Origin: Heliopora coerulea
Lineage: Eukaryota > Cnidaria > Anthozoa > Scleralcyonacea > Helioporidae
Length of the DNA stretch: 64,000 nucleotides
Assembly: GCA_030142905.1 (NCBI GenBank)
Contig: JASJOG010000238.1
Location: forward strand, 286,501-350,500
Reading direction: 5' to 3'
Part shown: positions 12,701-22,101 of the stretch, one piece after another
Layout: every line of letters starts with the position of its first letter
Numbering within the stretch: the stretch's first letter is position 1
Made by a program: the position numbers and the translations under genes
Notes under the pieces: model-generated
Told to the model about the DNA's origin: nothing
The model's database searches: none
Seen by the model: only the letters and a program-made list of their open reading frames with translations

Positions 12701-15700
12701 TTTTAAAATATTATACGCAAAGGCTTCTTGTTCACAGCAATTAATTTTTTGGATGCATATACTACACAAATTTGTAATTACTGAGCCACTAGATATTGCA
12801 TACCTCATCGCTCTAAACCAAAAATATCCCGACCCAGATAGAGTAATTTTGTGTTTTCGGTCTATGTGGTGATACTTTAGTTGTTGTGTGTTGTACCTGA
12901 TCCGATTTAAAGGGAACAGAGTGGCTACTTACTAGCGTTCCGACTATATTAGATATACAACCCCGAAATTAAAATCTCTAGTTTTTTTCTAACCTGAAAG
13001 TTAACAGTGATCTAAGAACGACCGGTCCTTGTAGCTGTCATAGGTTTGTAGCTTCATCTGAGCCAAAATGAAATTATCTTGCTGCTCTTTTTCAGAAAGA
13101 AGAAACGCAAACCTCGTCGTAAATACGATATGAGGACCGAGACTACCGATGAGGAAAACGTAAAACTTCAAGGTTTTCACAAGTTGAAAAGTCCACATGA
13201 AGAGAAGGTAACGAGAGTATTTCGGGGCATTAGCGCTTGTTGTAAAAACGCATGTTTCTGAGATATATTATGGAAGTTTTAATGCATCTTGTTAAAATTG
13301 ATTCTATAAATGGTGAATGTTTATTCTCACTGACTCAATAGCATTGTTGTTGATTTTACACCGTTAAGTTCTGACAGAACTGGCAGCGGTATTTTCTAGT
13401 TTTGTTCAGCTTAAAACGTTCGTCACGGAATCAACCTTGCCTCTTGGAAAGCGAGAATGTTTCTGAATTAAGTTAGAAATGGTAATATAAAAGGAGTGCT
13501 ACGTAGGCAGTTGTTAATCAAACAAACAGCCGTAGGGTTGTGCACCGCCTAAAAGATATGAGCGGGAAACTGACGTTTCCAGCGAAGGCCCTTCGTAGGT
13601 GTGAAACGTCAAAAAGCCCGTCAGTTTCCCGTTTATATCTTTTTTGGCAGTACACAGTCCTTTTGCTGTTTCTGTTAGGTTAAAAACGATTTTTCTTCCG
13701 CAATGATCTTTCGCAGTGTTGCTTGGCTTTAAGTTCGATGTACTTGTCATTGCAGAGTGTCCAACGTGAGCAGGATTCTCAGTCAGACTCAGATATAAGT
13801 ATGGGAGAAGCTCGACGTAGAATGATCGCACTATTGGACGACGCGTTCTCAGCTATGAAATCAAATCCCAAGAAACGTTCTCCAGAAAATAATGATGAAG
13901 TTGATGGTAACGCAGAGAACCAGAAGCCTTCAAACTATCCTCCCACTGGATATCGTCCGCCATTACACCCACGACCTGCCACCTCTACACCAGCCCTCCC
14001 GGAACCTCCTCCCGCTCACGGTAGAGCAACCGCTCCATCAGCTAGGCACAGACGTCGGTTGCTAAATTCATACCCCTCACACTATTACCCTGGAACCTCT
14101 GGCCGCTACAATCCAGCTCAACCGCCTGTCGTTACAAAGAATCCTGTGGTGGTTTGGGATCCTGCTGATAAACAAAGGTGCTATACTTATCATTAAACAT
14201 AAGGAAGATAGGGCATTCAGTGCCTGACGTTGTGATGAATCCATGGATGTAAAGTGCAGCATTGAAAAATTCAGAAGGGCCACAGACTGAAAATTATTTC
14301 TATAGGATAGCATAGTTCCTCTTGAAAACTGTGTTCTGTAATTCGTAAGGCTTACTCATATAGGATAAATATTGGTAACGCTGTAACGCTGACATGTGTT
14401 TTCGCGATTTTTTTGCAGTCTGTTAGAATAGATGTAGCGAAGCAACAGCTATAATAGGATTTTGGTACATGTAGTTTACTGTTCAGCACAGCAATTTGAT
14501 GCAATGGTCAACCATATGTATATAACCAGTGGCATAACTGGATATATTATAATGGTCTTGTACTAGGAATGTCCAATAATACAACTTTGTTAACTGATTT
14601 TTCTGTTGGTCAGGGAAATGAGCTCTAGATCATCCTCATCGTCTCACCGGTTAAATAACGGAGTATTGCTGTTTTTCTGGACGTTTCACAGTATGTGTAT
14701 TCGAAAAAAGCTTGCAACAAGTCACGCTCAACGATCACGCTAATGATCGTGAGCATGACTTGCTGGAAATTTTGTTCAAATAAACAGACTGTAAAACTTG
14801 CAAAACTCCTCGATATATTTCAACACAATCTAACATTAGAGCTGCTATGGGACGCTATCGCGATACACTGCTTAACTACTGTTATAGCGTGGATACACCG
14901 TGTACCTAACATGGTCTTATCGGGCTTAATACTTAATAGATCTGATATCAGGCCTCATAAAAAGCACACGTTTCTATGTATGTAGTCCAATGTAGCATTC
15001 CATGTGTAAACTGTGATTGTAGAACAACAAACCCTACATGTTGGTTATCCTGTAATAGTCTTTTTACTGAATTTCTTGTCTAGACTTTTAAACCAGTCAA
15101 ACTACAAACCATATCCTGGTCATCCATATACATATTCCGATCCTTCGGGAAAGTTACACTTCACTCCTGTGCATCACACACCGGATGGAATGGTGAGTTA
15201 CACAACTTACAACAAATTTAATACGTTAAGTTCAATTTCCAATTTTCAAACATCAGGACTGAACTTAAATGAATAAAGAATATAAAATAGCCCAGCTCAT
15301 TATACGCAGATGAAAAGTCATCTTTTCAAAACGTTGGCAATCCACAAATAGAATTTGTAGAGATTTATTAACACTGACTTTTCGTTGTCATTGTTTATAA
15401 ATCTCCATAAATTCTATTTGTGACTTGGCTATATTTTGAAAAGATGACTTTTCATCCTCTTATATTTAGCTGAGCTTTAAACTCATTATGAAATGATAAC
15501 TTCACAATTAACCTACACTATTGAAGTCAACTGAAAAATGTTGAATCGAGCCTGATTTGAACTCGCACCTTTGGGATACCGGTCCGCCGCTCTACCTGTT
15601 GAGCTATCGAGTCCACAGGGATTGGAGGCGAGTTCTTATCCAATTTAAGTGCACGAAATATTCTCGCGACAACTTAACGCTATCCATGAGATTGGATGTG

Positions 15701-18261
15701 CAGTGTTTCAATTCTATTTCAGAATCATCCTCAGGGTATTATGAAATGATAACTTCACAATTAACCTCGCCTCCAATCCCTGTGGACTCGATAGCTCAAC
15801 AGGTAGAGCGGCGGACCGGTATCCCGAAGGTGCGAGTTCAAATCCCGCTCGAGTCAACATTTTTCAGTTAACTTCAACTGTGTAGGTTAATTGTGAAGTT
15901 ATCATTTCATAATACCCTGAGGATGATTCTGAAATAAAATTAAACTCATTATTCAGTTAAGATTTTTGTCTGGTAGATCATTGGTAAACGTCTAGAGGAT
16001 TGAACTTAGTTGACAAATAAAAGTTAGTTTAATAAATTATTCAATTCAATCTTCAAGCTATCGTTCCATGCGAGTTAACAACCCACCTTTAACTGAAAAG
16101 TAGTCTGAATTGTAAAATGCTAATTTGCCGTAGACACTTCGCAAAATGCAAAATGTGGAATGTTTATTCCTTAATGGACATAACCATGCAAGTCGGAAAA
16201 TATAACAGTCTCGTCTCGGTTGAATTGAACACATTTTTAATCCAGTCAAGGGTTTCAAAAACATCTTTGAGTAAAGATTATTGCCCAGCAAATAATTTTG
16301 AAGAAGCCCATAATCAAATACACATGTCAGGAACTTTGAAAGAAATTTAATGAGGAACTAACGTTTCGTCACTTTACAAGTAACATCATCAGAGTGTCTA
16401 TTTACATGAAAATTTTCGGCATTTCGGCACACACAGGAAATGAGATCTCTCACCCATCGTCTTTGTCTAGCATTTTAACACATAAAAGAGAAACTGGACA
16501 CCCAATTTCTTTTGATGATTTCACAGTTTTAGCTAGTGGCCGTTCGGAATTAGACACTCTCATTCGAGAAAGTTTGCTGATTGCTAAAATAAATCCCTCT
16601 CTCAACGTAAATATAAGGTCATTTCCTCTCTTGTTATTCTAATTGCTTTTCTTTTCTTTTCTTTTCTCCTCCACCTTAATCCCTGTCATGACACCTCATT
16701 CATCATTCTCTCCTTCTCTCACCTCTATTTTTGTAATCGTGTAGGTTATTTAAGCCGAAAATTTTCATGTAAATAGACACTCTGATGATGTTACTTGTAA
16801 AGTGACGAAACGTTAGTTCCTCATTAAATTTCTTTCAAAGTATCCTGACATGTGTATTTGATTATGGGCTTCTTCAAAATTATTTGCTGGGCAATAATCT
16901 TTATCACTAGACTTCGTTTTCCGCCTGGTATCTCGATTGCCGAAATCTTTGAGTAAGAGTTGGAATTCGTAGAGTAAGAGTCGGGGATTTATCAAGGGCA
17001 AGAGACCCGAGCGTCGTAGTGGTCGGAGATCTCATGTGGAAGCACACTCCTGTAGAAAAACGTGAAATCTAGCAATCTGACTTATAAGTTCAGAAAAGAA
17101 CCTAGATAATGTTTGATTGGAGTCTGAGTACCTATAGCCAAAGCAGTTGTTGAAAATAACACAACAAACGTCGCTTACGACGCTCGACATTTTGTTTTGA
17201 AATCGTTGTAAGTTTAGTTTATGGATCACCCCGCAGTTATCACGTTGATATCGAAGCTGTTTTGTTTACTTTAAATGACATATTAATGCATGGATTCTAA
17301 TCCCTCTTATACAGACAATTTGCTTGGTTTATTTTTTTTCAGGGTGGATTAGTGTGGTCTCCTTACTCTACGGAGTATGCAATGGAAAATTTCTATCGCA
17401 ATGTAAGAATCAACTTTTGATTTGTTGCAGTTGTGCTAGGTCCTGTTAATTACCATACTTCATATTAATACAGCATATGGCTGTGACGCTTTGGGCCACT
17501 TTGCACGGATGTCCAGATCGATGAAACATCATAGCAGTTATCACGTTGATATCAAACCCGTTTTGTTTGTATTTACAGTTTTGTTTACTTTAAAGGACAT
17601 ATTAATGCATAGAGCAAATTGCAATCAATCATTAATGACCTTCAAATCAGCCAAGATTATGTTTGATCGAATCCTTAAATTATTTCGGACTTGTTCTTCG
17701 ATTAGAAATAGGTGACATTACTCTTTAGATTAGAGTAATACGATTTAAGGTGCTGTACCTTTGCTTCAAATAAGGAGGCCTTTACTCTAGTCAATTGATT
17801 GTTGTTTCCAGCTTTGCGATATCTGCTTATAATCGGTGCAATTGTCAAATTTTTAGCCTTATGTGAGGAAGCATTGTGGTAGGACATCAATTCATTAATT
17901 TCAATTTGATTCCACTCTCATAACAAGCTGGTATAGTTATAAGCCACACCAGATGCTGAGAGGTTTCTTGGCATAATGATTGACACGTCATCTTTGCATT
18001 CTTTCCTAATTCTAGGTCAAAATGCCGGGGACTTTGGATGACAATAATGGAAGTTTTCTGTCACATATGCAAGAAACGCCGCTTGCTGCTGTACCAGACA
18101 GTAATACAGCACCACGTGATACTGTTATTGGCATGGATGATTCAAGAAGTACTAATGTACCTGGATCAATGACTGGCGAGTCAGCTGAGCCACTAGTTCG
18201 AGCAATAAAGGATGAATTATTTCGCTTATCCCACGGGCGAACTCCAGTGACCCACCTATAA
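638..18261 (+). CDS. KIAA1549: KIAA1549 / KIAA1549-like family membrane protein, 3' portion (13 exons)
   Basis: Joined exons: 638-781, 2138-2341, 5293-5661, 7046-7242, 8446-8692, 9669-9827, 11208-11240, 12127-12296, 13096-13207, 13756-14177, 15084-15192, 17343-17402, 18016-18261. They total 2472 nt, exactly 824 codons with the stop, and every junction is AG/GT and in phase. Order: SEA-like ectodomain with N-glycosylation sequons, furin-like RKRKKR, a short stalk, one TM helix (5509-5586), then a long hydrophilic cytoplasmic tail. Recognition rests on blocks conserved with vertebrate KIAA1549: a basic helix (ADIERWRNKQRQREKKRG), ILDP, EARRRMIALLDDAF and the C-terminal LVRAIKDELFRLS. The family is a poorly characterised type I membrane protein known in humans from BRAF fusions and photoreceptor disease. 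The 5' exons and start codon lie left of the window. Function in this organism is not inferable. Confidence 0.88.
1571..1777. mobile_element. Palindrome-ended MITE
   Basis: The ends agtataattacacag and ctgtgtaattatact are inverted repeats of each other, and aataatcacctgtg recurs inside. It is about 207 bp without coding capacity and lies in KIAA1549-like intron 1. Confidence 0.5.
2138..2341 (+). CDS. KIAA1549: KIAA1549-like exon b (SEA-like region, furin-type site)
   Basis: Acceptor TATGTAG, donor GTAAGT. 68 codons. A helix (DLEAVKDDISQKLSQVYL) is followed by the basic run RKRKKR (2300-2317), a proprotein-convertase consensus, placed about one exon before the TM helix. Phase 0 at both ends. 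Confidence 0.85.
2543..2592. repeat. Short near-perfect hairpin
   Basis: Arms acatgagcgtttggagata and tatctccaaacgcccatgt pair over 19 positions with one mismatch around a 12-nt loop. No tRNA or protein signal. It could be a minimal foldback element. Confidence 0.6.
2593..5292. other. KIAA1549-like intron, no gene recognised
   Basis: Large intron between the furin-site exon and the TM exon. No protein-coding signal is convincing; a short Cys-rich minus-strand frame near 3164-3442 looks fortuitous. Confidence 0.5.
5293..5661 (+). CDS. KIAA1549: KIAA1549-like exon c (stalk and transmembrane helix)
   Basis: Acceptor TTGTTACAG, donor GTAGGT. 123 codons. It begins with the last SEA-like strands (DVTYYVIDGG, NAT sequon), continues as a Pro/Ser/Thr stalk, then the TM segment (MIPVILAGSVGFLLLIIIII) and a basic stop-transfer CRWKK. 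The topology is therefore type I: outside on the N-terminal side, cytoplasmic tail C-terminal. Confidence 0.9.
5662..7045. other. KIAA1549-like intron with TG/CA-rich simple sequence
   Basis: Mostly AT-rich, with TA/TG/CA-rich stretches around 6480-6580 and 6690-6745 (alternating tgtatgtgca units). From about 6788 a gggctgtttacacg sequence resembles ends of dispersed MITEs. No gene seen. Confidence 0.45.
7046..7242 (+). CDS. KIAA1549: KIAA1549-like exon d (cytoplasmic tail)
   Basis: Acceptor TTTCTAG, donor GTTAGC (weak). It starts in phase 0 and leaves two bases (AG) that join the first base of the next exon to make Arg. Hydrophilic and Arg-rich, no domain recognised. Confidence 0.7.
7260..8010 (-). 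mobile_element. Non-LTR retrotransposon relic (RT C-terminal region)
   Basis: On the minus strand a frame near 7951-7757 reads LLSRIRSSLTVYAAESVYRC, then TLEKRAIRII. This is the conserved region downstream of the RT core in CR1/L2/Jockey-like LINEs. The rest is degenerate and the boundaries are approximate. It lies in the intron between exons d and e of the KIAA1549-like gene, antisense to it. Confidence 0.6.
8446..8692 (+). CDS. KIAA1549: KIAA1549-like exon e (acidic cytoplasmic segment)
   Basis: Acceptor TTTCCAG, donor GTGAGG. It completes the split Arg codon and then encodes 82 residues ending in an acidic Glu/Ser/Asp-rich stretch (SEDETASEESDDES), probably disordered and with plausible CK2-type sites. 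Confidence 0.8.
8693..9668. other. KIAA1549-like intron, nothing recognised
   Basis: No coding frame, structured repeat or RNA gene was found in this intron. Confidence 0.4.
9669..9827 (+). CDS. KIAA1549: KIAA1549-like exon f
   Basis: Acceptor after a long pyrimidine tract (CTTTTTAAG), donor GTATGT. 53 codons, Pro-rich (DIRPPQLQPPVRF), ending in VVPE just before the micro-exon. It corresponds to the Pro-rich linker that precedes the conserved basic helix in vertebrate KIAA1549. Confidence 0.75.
10275..10447. mobile_element. MITE family A, copy 1
   Basis: Its ends are inverted (cctatccacacgatacgat and cgtatcgtgtaaatgggccc), and it matches the reverse complement of the 26625-26816 segment along nearly its full length, including cgcaagcgaatagcaagc versus gcgagcgaatagcaagcc. 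Non-coding. Confidence 0.7.
11208..11240 (+). CDS. KIAA1549: KIAA1549-like micro-exon (33 nt)
   Basis: TTTGATAG acceptor, GTATGT donor. Eleven codons, EGPIQQQMKTK, in phase 0 on both sides. It supplies the N-terminal part of the conserved basic helix that continues in the next exon as ADIERWRNK; vertebrate proteins have a matching helical segment here. Skipping it would keep the frame. Confidence 0.7.
11388..11861. mobile_element. Foldback MITE with ~35-bp imperfect inverted ends
   Basis: The left end (ggctacggttacactacag, later cttcgaattcg) pairs with the right end (cgaattcggag, later ggtttagtgtatacatagtc). About 470 bp, non-coding, just downstream of the micro-exon. Confidence 0.5.
12127..12296 (+). 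CDS. KIAA1549: KIAA1549-like exon h (basic helix and ILDP block)
   Basis: Acceptor ATAAAAG, donor GTCAGA. It encodes ADIERWRNKQRQREKKRG, then WSRAQQEIGSILDPEA. Both blocks are among the best conserved in the family. It ends on two bases completed by the next exon. Confidence 0.88.
12297..13095. other. KIAA1549-like intron, nothing recognised
   Basis: AT-rich intron without recognisable gene or repeat structure. Confidence 0.4.
13096..13207 (+). CDS. KIAA1549: KIAA1549-like exon i (KPRRK block)
   Basis: Acceptor TTTTTCAG, donor GTAACG. It encodes KKKRKPRRKYDMRTETTDEE; the basic KPRRK followed by an acidic Thr/Asp segment parallels the vertebrate protein. Confidence 0.85.
13546..13650. mobile_element. 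Foldback element with PLE-tail resemblance
   Basis: Inverted arms: aaaagatatgagcgggaaac and gtttcccgtttatatctttt. On the minus strand the left arm has gaagggccttcgctg followed by gaaacgtcag, like PLE tails that carry hammerhead remnants, but no CUGANGA core is left. Confidence 0.45.
13756..14177 (+). CDS. KIAA1549: KIAA1549-like exon j (EARRRMIALLDDAF block, Pro-rich tail)
   Basis: Acceptor CATTGCAG, donor GTGCTA. 140 codons plus two bases. The conserved amphipathic helix SMGEARRRMIALLDDAFSAM is followed by a Pro/Tyr-rich, probably disordered region (PPTGYRPPLHPRP). Confidence 0.88.
14717..14763. repeat. Short inverted repeat
   Basis: Arms aagtcacgctcaacgatca and tgatcgtgagcatgactt pair with few mismatches around a 6-nt loop, in a KIAA1549-like intron. 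Confidence 0.55.
15084..15192 (+). CDS. KIAA1549: KIAA1549-like exon k (Tyr/Pro/His-rich)
   Basis: Acceptor CTTGTCTAG, donor GTGAGT. It completes an Arg codon and encodes 36 residues rich in Tyr, Pro and His (YKPYPGHPYTYSDPSG). No domain is recognised, but phase and splice sites fit exactly. Confidence 0.75.
15288..15478. mobile_element. Foldback MITE
   Basis: Long inverted arms containing gatgaaaagtcatcttttc and gaaaagatgacttttcatc, plus an inner pair around atagaatttgtagagattta. About 190 bp, non-coding. Confidence 0.6.
15487..15915. mobile_element. Palindromic element with inverted tRNA-like modules, copy 1
   Basis: Outer arms: gaaatgataacttcacaatt and aattgtgaagttatcatttc. Each arm carries a tRNA-like module, minus strand at about 15548-15620 and plus strand at 15785-15855. 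The centre holds a unique segment (ttctcgcgacaacttaacgc) also found in the 30.1-kb relative. It behaves like a tRNA-derived SINE arranged head-to-head or a foldback element that captured one. Confidence 0.65.
15785..15855 (+). ncRNA. tRNA-like module of SINE/foldback element
   Basis: 71 nt with a perfect 7-bp acceptor-like stem (gactcga and tcgagtc), a D-arm with gctc/gagc, an A-box-like tagctcaacaggtagagc and a B-box-like ggtgcgagttcaaatccc. The anticodon stem is imperfect (one bulge) and no amino acid identity is evident. More likely a Pol III promoter of a SINE than a working tRNA. Confidence 0.6.
16271..16903 (+). mobile_element. Penelope-like element 3' fragment as a foldback
   Basis: Inverted arms of about 150 bp (outermost taaagattattgcccagca and its complement). 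Inside, the + strand frame at 16394-16642 encodes ILTHKRETGHPISFDDFTVL and LIRESLLIAKINPSLN. That matches the end of the GIY-YIG endonuclease region of PLEs, with the ESLLI..INPSLN signature. A pyrimidine-rich 3' UTR follows, then a hammerhead-like motif in the right arm. It lies in a KIAA1549-like intron, in sense orientation. Confidence 0.7.
16779..16817 (+). ncRNA. Hammerhead-ribozyme-like motif in PLE tail
   Basis: CTGATGA at 16782-16788; helix II gttactt / aagtgac; GAAA at 16807-16810, followed by CGTT, giving a loop-less 2-bp helix III. Helix I is only 3 bp (act/agt). The core residues match; the short helix I makes activity uncertain. An inverted copy lies in the left arm near 16350-16395. 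Confidence 0.5.
17233..17610 (+). repeat. Local direct repeat flanking exon l
   Basis: gcagttatcacgttgatatc and the following tgttttgtttactttaaa..gacatattaatgcat occur at 17233-17292 and again at 17534-17610, on either side of the 60-nt exon. This indicates a local intron duplication, with a short insertion in the second copy. Confidence 0.65.
17343..17402 (+). CDS. KIAA1549: KIAA1549-like exon l (60 nt)
   Basis: Acceptor with a run of T then CAG, donor GTAAGA. Twenty codons (GGLVWSPYSTEYAMENFYRN), phase 0 on both sides. It is flanked by a locally duplicated intron segment. Confidence 0.72.
18016..18261 (+). CDS. KIAA1549: KIAA1549-like terminal exon
   Basis: Acceptor TTCTAG. 81 codons and TAA at 18259-18261. 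The C-terminus LVRAIKDELFRLSHGRT matches the family's terminal helix (LIKAIREELLRLS in the human protein), which fixes the 3' end of the gene. Confidence 0.92.
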   Translation, partial: VKMPGTLDDNNGSFLSHMQETPLAAVPDSNTAPRDTVIGMDDSRSTNVPGSMTGESAEPLVRAIKDELFRLSHGRTPVTHL

Positions 18262-20754
18262 CTTAAAGAATATTCTACGTACTTGGAAGAAATTTACCCT
18301 GCACAATCGTCGAACTACTTCTGGATGTGCTTGGCGAAAAACAGGAGAAAAAGCAATCAAAATAATCTCAGTGCTTCAGTTGTCTGTAGCCATTAGCGAT
18401 GTCGCCTCCACTTTAAATTAAAGGATATGGAAATTGGGTCGCCGAAATAATTGATCCGTTGATTATGGTTAAGGAAAGTAAGCCTCCAAGCAATCTTACT
18501 AATCCACCAATGAGATGATAAGTCTACACGAAGCAATCGAGTAGTATTTTGTTTCTAGGTTCGTTCGTCCGTCCATCCGTCCGTTCATTTGCTTGCTCGT
18601 TGTTTCGTTTTATTTATTTGCATAATTGTACGGAAGAGGGATAGCTTCAGCCACAATCAGGAAACGAGAGATCAAACTTGGAAGTACTTTTAATGTTGCT
18701 GAATTTTCATTTTAGAGATATTATTTGCTGGTAACATACCAGTAAACGCCAGCTGTCGTCATTCCTCATAACTGTTGCTATAGTAGAGTGGGAAGGATGT
18801 CAGGTAACCAGTGTCATAGGTACACCGGTCTAATGTGAGTGCAGCTTGGGCCCGAGTCGATCCTTGGTAATTTATTTAATCAGGCAAACCTACAAGATTA
18901 TTTCCCATTCAAATAGCTCTAGTAAAGTGGTCACTCGTCGCAAGTGCTTCAATCCATTCTGATTGTTTTGTTTACCAAAGTATACTTCTCGTTAATCTAT
19001 TAGGTATGCATGGGTAAATGTATGTGTTAACGTTGATGGTCACGCTCATGTTAACAAGACTTTACTCAACGATGCTTTAAGAGTTTCGGACCTTGTTTAG
19101 ACAAATTCCAACTTTTAGGAGAATTTTACGATCTCTTGATATCTTTTCCCTCAAGAAAACAAATTAGGACACACTTCAGAGGTTGTAAATAGTTAACAGT
19201 TCTTTCCTGATCATCGCGGATTTTTTGAATTTAATGCAAATTCTTTCGAATGCCGAATTGCAAGAACATTATAAGAATTTACTCTATTGTTCATATATGT
19301 GATGATTAGACAACAAGCCCGAATATTCTGTTTTCTCAGTGAGGGCTTCGCTTTAGTTGACTATCGCTCACAGAAAACGAGGACGAGTAAGAGTTGTCTA
19401 ATTGTTTTGTAAATTTTCATAATTTGTCACAAAAGGGGATTTAAATTAGCTTTTTGAATTTTATTTAAAGGCCAATAAAGTGCATGGCTGTACAGTATGA
19501 AATGGGGAAAATTAAACTAACAATACATATCAAATTGTACAGGAGAGTGTTTTACAAAAGGATTATTTAATTGTGTAAGCTTATGATATTAGTGCATATT
19601 CAATTACACTTGCCTGGCAGAAAACCGCGGGTTAGTGCAACTTTAGATTGTCTGGTAGAAATGCAATTTACATCTTTGAGTTTACTCTGTTCGATCCAAA
19701 TCTTACTTCCACTATTTTGGTCTAACCAACGCCAGACGATCTTACCCGCCGAGAGGAGACGTCTCTGCCTGGACGGAGTTAATTTTATGTAAAACTAGAG
19801 ACTACCAAAGAATGACATGATACGGTTCCCTTTTTTGTCACGCGAAATTAGCTGAGGCAGTGTTGCTTTTCGGAAAGCGTGAAAGGTCATGTTTAAAATG
19901 TTTTGCTGAAGTTAACGTCTCTTTCGGCCATTTGGCAGATTAACTCCACTTCCTGTCGAATTTCTGCGCCGCTGTGATCTTAAAGTTAATTGAGATTTGT
20001 AGTAGTATCCAATTTCTAACCCTTACTGACGTATAATATTTATTGAATAAATATGCAGCCATATTTATGTTATGCTGTAATTAGCTGTTTTTAAGTTTGT
20101 ATTATGACGAAAATATAAAACTTTACTTCGTATTCAACACAAACTGTTGTGTAATGTTATTACTGAGAGTAGATTGTATAAAATCTATGGATTGAAAAAC
20201 TGTGAATAAAGTATTTAAAACTAGTAACCTGTTTGACACTAAACTTCATCTTTTACAAATAACAGAAGTCATAAGAGGAGCGCGAGTTAAAAAATGTCAT
20301 GCGTTGTTGTCGGTTTTCAAACACGCATGTGCGGTTTTTGATCCCACAATTAAAGCAAAGTTCCCTAATATATTTAAACCGTAGGAAATATGTATTCGAT
20401 ACTTCACCGCCACGTCCTTAGAATGGGGAGAGGTACCTCAAGGATCGATTAGTGAGAGGGCCGCAACCGCTGGACCGCTTAAATGTTCTTCGGAGAGACT
20501 TTAGCTTTACTCTCCGCAAAATTTTTGGAAATGTTGTTCCAAGCGAACGACCACTAACAACTTGAAAAACGTTCTTTGGTTTGGTTCCTTCCCGTCTGAG
20601 TCTTGCATGTAAATCACTTGATCTCAAACGGAATATCGACCAAAATTGTTGACCACTCCGAACGGGTTATGACCCAGCAACGTACACTTGTTTTGTGATT
20701 AAAATAGCTTGAGACGTTTAAACTTGAATAGATGTAATTCAAGAACCGGGCGGA
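18262..20754. other. 3' flank of the KIAA1549-like gene and intergenic DNA
   Basis: Probably contains the 3' UTR. Possible AATAAA signals lie near 20042 and 20203, but no cleavage site can be assigned. No other gene is supported. Confidence 0.4.
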
Positions 20755-20989
20755 AAACGTATTCGAAAGATGAAAATCAAGGCCCAGCAAAAAATTGGAA
20801 AAACAGGCATATTTGGGTCAAAAGGTTTATTTAGATCTAACGTTTCGTTGCTTAAGACGCAACATCATCAGAGAATGATGATGCAACGAAAGCAACGAAA
20901 CGTTAGATCTAAATAAACCTTTTGACCCAAATATACCTGTTTTCGAATTTTTTTTGCTGGGCCTTGATTTTCATCCTTCGAATACGTTT
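20755..20989. mobile_element. Foldback element with paired hammerhead-like arms
   Basis: Arms of about 100 bp: outer aaacgtattcgaaagatgaa and its complement, inner tttagatctaacgtttcg and its complement. Terminal cccagcaaaa resembles the ends of the 16.3-kb PLE fragment and the 60.2-kb foldback. No coding capacity remains. Confidence 0.65.
20835..20874 (-). ncRNA. Hammerhead-ribozyme-like motif
   Basis: Minus strand: CTGATGA (20871-20865), helix II gttgc / gcaac, GAAA (20846-20843), then CGTT and a 3-bp helix I (tct/aga). Same loop-less helix III as the copy near 16.8 kb. Probably weak or inactive as a single unit. Confidence 0.45.
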
Positions 20990-22101
20990 AAACTAGTTTC
21001 TGAAAATACGTGAGAGAATATCGGACTCATTGTCGGGTGAATCTGCCGGTGATTCAAAGGTAAAAGGGGCGATAGCTCCTTGCTTAATTCAATTCTGTAA
21101 TCAAGAATCAGTAAAAGATGTAGCCCAGCAAGCGGCTATTTAATTGAAAATTTTGTAAGCGGTAGATCCCATTGAAATGAAGTTGCTTTTGCTAGAACAA
21201 TCCAATCAAAGGTTCACAATCCTCATCAAAAACCGCTACCCATTCAACCCAAGTTAGTTCTCGAGACAATCGCCAAACAGAGCTGATTCAGTTTTGGGTC
21301 GCTATCAGGGTTTAGAAACCTTCGATATGGAGAATCCTTGCTACAAGATCATAAATAGAACCAAGAGGTGAATTTGCACCAAAATTAGGAAGCCAATTGG
21401 ACACTGCCTCTTTTGAATACCAATTGCCAGTTGTGGAACAAATATACTAAGGCCCAGTTTTTCCCGCTCCACGCACCTCTACCTCCCCCGCAGGCCCTCA
21501 TGATGAAATACGGGAAGAAGACCAGACGGAGGGCTGTCAGATCTTGTGAAAATGTTGCACGATATACATTTGAATCATTAAGATTGAAAAGTTGTCCTAT
21601 CATATAAGTTAACTTACAAATTGTGGACGGTTTTGTTGTACCCCAGCTTGAATTCATGAAACCAGCAGGAGCTGTTTCAGGAAAATTCAAAAATTTCTTT
21701 GGAAGATCAAAGAAGTAATTGTTGCCCACGTTTTTCACTAGATCTTTCAGGCCCCTACAGAAGTATTCGCAACTTTTCTGTGACCCTTCACGAGGGTCTT
21801 TGCAGGAGACAAAATGCGCCAAATGTTTGTCTCTTTAGCGGTGAGCAACCGGTTAGCCGCATTATTCACGATCTCTATGATAAATAGCACCTATAATAAT
21901 AAGCTCTGTTTATTTTAATTGAAAGCAACTCTGAAAACTATAACTGAGAAAATATGCATCTTAATTTGCACTCAGGATTCTATAACTATTGAGCGGGCAA
22001 TTATTACGTGACAATGCTAATTAACTGGTGCTTGCGCATTCCCAGGAACACATTATCACAGAGAGGAAAAGACGGTATTTGGCAACTAAACTTTAGCCAG
22101 A
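20990..22101. other. Upstream region of DRC10
   Basis: Non-coding, no recognised repeat. It should contain the DRC10 promoter and any 5' UTR exon. No TATA element is convincing. Confidence 0.35.

Noticed and set aside
15785..15855. A genuine nuclear tRNA gene
   Set aside because: Acceptor and D stems are good but the anticodon stem needs a bulge, and the module occurs three or more times in inverted, mutated copies inside foldback elements, so a SINE-type origin is more likely.
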